64,000 nt of DNA from Spartobacteria bacterium (lineage in GTDB: Bacteria; Verrucomicrobiota; Verrucomicrobiia; Chthoniobacterales; UBA10450): assembly GCA_003167555.1 (NCBI GenBank), contig PMSN01000011.1, forward strand, positions 124,001 through 188,000, written 5' to 3'. Made by a program: the position numbers and the translations under genes. The notes beneath the pieces were generated by a model. It was not told where the DNA came from and did not search any database. It was given only the letters and a program-made list of their open reading frames with translations. Numbering within the stretch: the stretch's first letter is position 1; the number at the start of each line of letters is the position of its first letter. Of the stretch, positions 62,773 to 64,000 are shown piece by piece.

Positions 62773-62903
62773 GGGGCGTAACGCTCCGGTGTCGAGACGA
62801 GCTCTTCAACGGGAATATGATCGGGCTCGCAGAATCTCTATTTGCCGATAACGCTCACGATGACTTCTCACTTCCGACCAGTGTGCTCGGGGGGATAGCT
62901 TTT

Positions 62904-63332
62904 TCAGTAACGGGAGATTTCGTAGACTGCATTCCCACCGCTGCTCGTGAAACCGGCGCTTTGGAAAATGCGATAGACTTGTTTGGTATTTTGGGACACA
63001 TCGGCATTCATCTCCCAAAAACCAGAACGACCGAAATTGTAGGAAGGAGCGATGCCGAAGCGGTAGCGGCCCGGGGAAAGATAGAAACGGATCATCTCGT
63101 CGGGGGCAAGTTTCGCCATCGGCTGGCCATTAAGATGAAATGTCAGCAGCCCGTCGCCGCGCACTTGTTGCACAACGACGACTTCAATTTCGTCGACTGT
63201 GTGACGATGCAAGTGAGTTGCATCGATGATCTGCGCGGCTGAAACGCTCGAGGCTCGGATTACGATTGAGGGGCCTTGGCTGGTGGTGCAGCTGCTTACA
63301 GCTAGCCCTAAGATAATGAATAGCCGCTTCAT
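62904..63332 (-). CDS. Predicted lipoprotein
   Basis: 142 residues with a lipoprotein signal MKRLFIILGLAVSSC, lipobox Cys15. The mature part is beta-rich (EIEVVVVQQVRGDGLLTFHL, GRYRFGIAPSYNFGRSGFWE) and lacks known motifs. It would be lipidated by Lgt (30823) and anchored in the cell envelope. It lies alone between the two copies of the helicase 5' end, with 131 and 139 bases of flanking sequence. Confidence 0.75.
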   Translation of the reverse strand: MKRLFIILGLAVSSCTTSQGPSIVIRASSVSAAQIIDATHLHRHTVDEIEVVVVQQVRGDGLLTFHLNGQPMAKLAPDEMIRFYLSPGRYRFGIAPSYNFGRSGFWEMNADVSQNTKQVYRIFQSAGFTSSGGNAVYEISRY

Positions 63333-63375
63333 GGGGGTGCAAGACTCGGAATCGGGCGAGTGTTACCTCCGGTGT

Positions 63376-63666
63376 TTAGCGAAGTCGAGTCGCAAAAACT
63401 TGGACAGCCCTTTTCAAGGGGCAACGTTGCTTAACCGCTAATAGATCGAGCCTACGACGCGAACGGAGGCGGATCCCGTTCTCGAGCAAATACGCCACGC
63501 GATAAGTGAGCGTGCGCGTCTTGCCGCTGCCCGCGCCCGCGATGACAAGGAGCGGTCCCGGCGGCGCGGTCACCGCCGCGAGCTGCTGCTCATTCAGCTC
63601 CGCCGCGCAATCGATATTGATCGCGGTCGCGTGGGGAGCGCGCTGGAGCGTGTATTCGCGGGACAT
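63376..63666 (-). pseudogene. Truncated duplicate of the helicase N terminus
   Basis: The first 65 residues copy the helicase (including Walker [12 protein letters not shown]) with only Tyr20 to Cys changed. The frame then runs 31 residues into unrelated Arg-rich sequence and stops at 63376. No other helicase motifs follow, so it is a dead partial duplication or, at most, an ATP-binding fragment. Confidence 0.8.
63472..63666 (-). repeat. Direct repeat of the helicase 5' end, duplicate copy
   Basis: Pairs with 62578-62772; three substitutions. The low divergence points to a recent event. Confidence 0.95.
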
Positions 63667-63793
63667 CCGTTACCTGTAGCGGCGGTCGACGATCGTCGCA
63701 ATTTTCCAGGAAAAAGAATGGCTGCCCGAAGGCTGGGGCGGGTCTCAAGCCGTGGTGTTGCCTTTATGTCAAAATAGTAATACGCTCCTTCGG

Positions 63794-64000
63794 ATGAAGA
63801 CTCTCACTGTTAAAGTGACCGACGGTTTATTTTCTGAAATCGCCAGCGCCGCCAGGGCTCGCAATCTTCCGAAGTCTGAGATTGTCCGTGAACGGCTAAC
63901 GCACAAGGCGGCGGCAGCAAAACTGGTCAGGGGCTCGCTCTGGAGTCGCATGGACGACCTGGTCATTCACTCGGATTCGCTTCCCGCGGATCTTTCTTCG
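63794..64000 (+). CDS. Ribbon-helix-helix (CopG-like) antitoxin-type protein, 3' end beyond the window
   Basis: 69 residues are visible from ATG 63794: MKTLTVKVTDGLFSEIASAA, then RARNLPKSEIVRERLTHKAA and GSLWSRMDDLVIHSDSLPAD. The N-terminal strand plus two helices is the RHH DNA-binding fold. The SLWxRMxDLV...LPADLSS tail is typical of a class of antitoxins paired with PIN-domain (VapC) toxins. The toxin would lie just beyond the right edge. Codon 1 is preceded by a possible site CGG only, so the start is moderately certain. Confidence 0.8.
   Translation, partial: MKTLTVKVTDGLFSEIASAARARNLPKSEIVRERLTHKAAAAKLVRGSLWSRMDDLVIHSDSLPADLSS

Overview
The window is 64 kb of GC-rich bacterial chromosome (about 60% GC by eye), densely coded on both strands. 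It has one tRNA, no phage, no CRISPR array and no transposase. Gene content points to a Verrucomicrobiota-type bacterium, possibly Chthoniobacterales-like: a GTP-type PEP carboxykinase, a giant tandem-fused UvrA beside a normal-size UvrA, short type IV pilin-like proteins, an Ade1-type PurC and many dispersed inverted repeats. The phylum is inferred from gene style, not from a marker search.

Layout. 1-7989 (minus): five consecutive multi-pass membrane proteins of GT-C / DUF2079 type. 8135-9217: two tandem prepilin genes behind a sigma-54-type promoter. 9251-14805: a TMTC-like GT-C/TPR protein, PanE and a large TPR protein. 14802-24452: UvrA, a small HisKA-like protein, SecG, MazG, a DUF2270 protein, an orphan PTS EIIA, a TIGR04283-type glycosyltransferase coupled to a rhomboid-like protein, and PckG. 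24681-30647: a double UvrA interrupted in frame by dispersed repeats. 30823-34038: Lgt and an ExbB-ExbD-TonB operon. 34235-42841: HxlR, PurD coupled to a degenerate S41 peptidase, RNase III, ThiD, ferredoxin, TauE/USP, TrpC and a frameshifted DJ-1/PfpI gene. 43014: tRNA-Thr(CGT). 43168-55574: a second glycan region (four GT-C or GT87 membrane proteins, two GT2 polyprenyl-type transferases, two SAM methyltransferases) surrounding gatCA and two tail-anchored coiled-coil proteins. 55571-64000: an rRNA methyltransferase, PurC, malate dehydrogenase, MalQ, a UvrD/PcrA helicase with a recent partial duplication, a lipoprotein and the start of a ribbon-helix-helix antitoxin.

How the genes fit together. 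At least nine GT-C-like proteins, one GT87 protein and three GT2 enzymes suggest heavy investment in polyprenyl-phosphate-linked glycan assembly. DNA repair is represented by a UvrA, a double UvrA and a UvrD-type helicase. Purine synthesis (purD, purC) and central carbon metabolism (pckG, mdh, malQ) are scattered housekeeping genes.

The most unusual layer is repetitive DNA. At least six families of small inverted or heptameric repeats lie at gene edges. They repeatedly supply stop or start codons, and several copies sit in frame inside the double UvrA.
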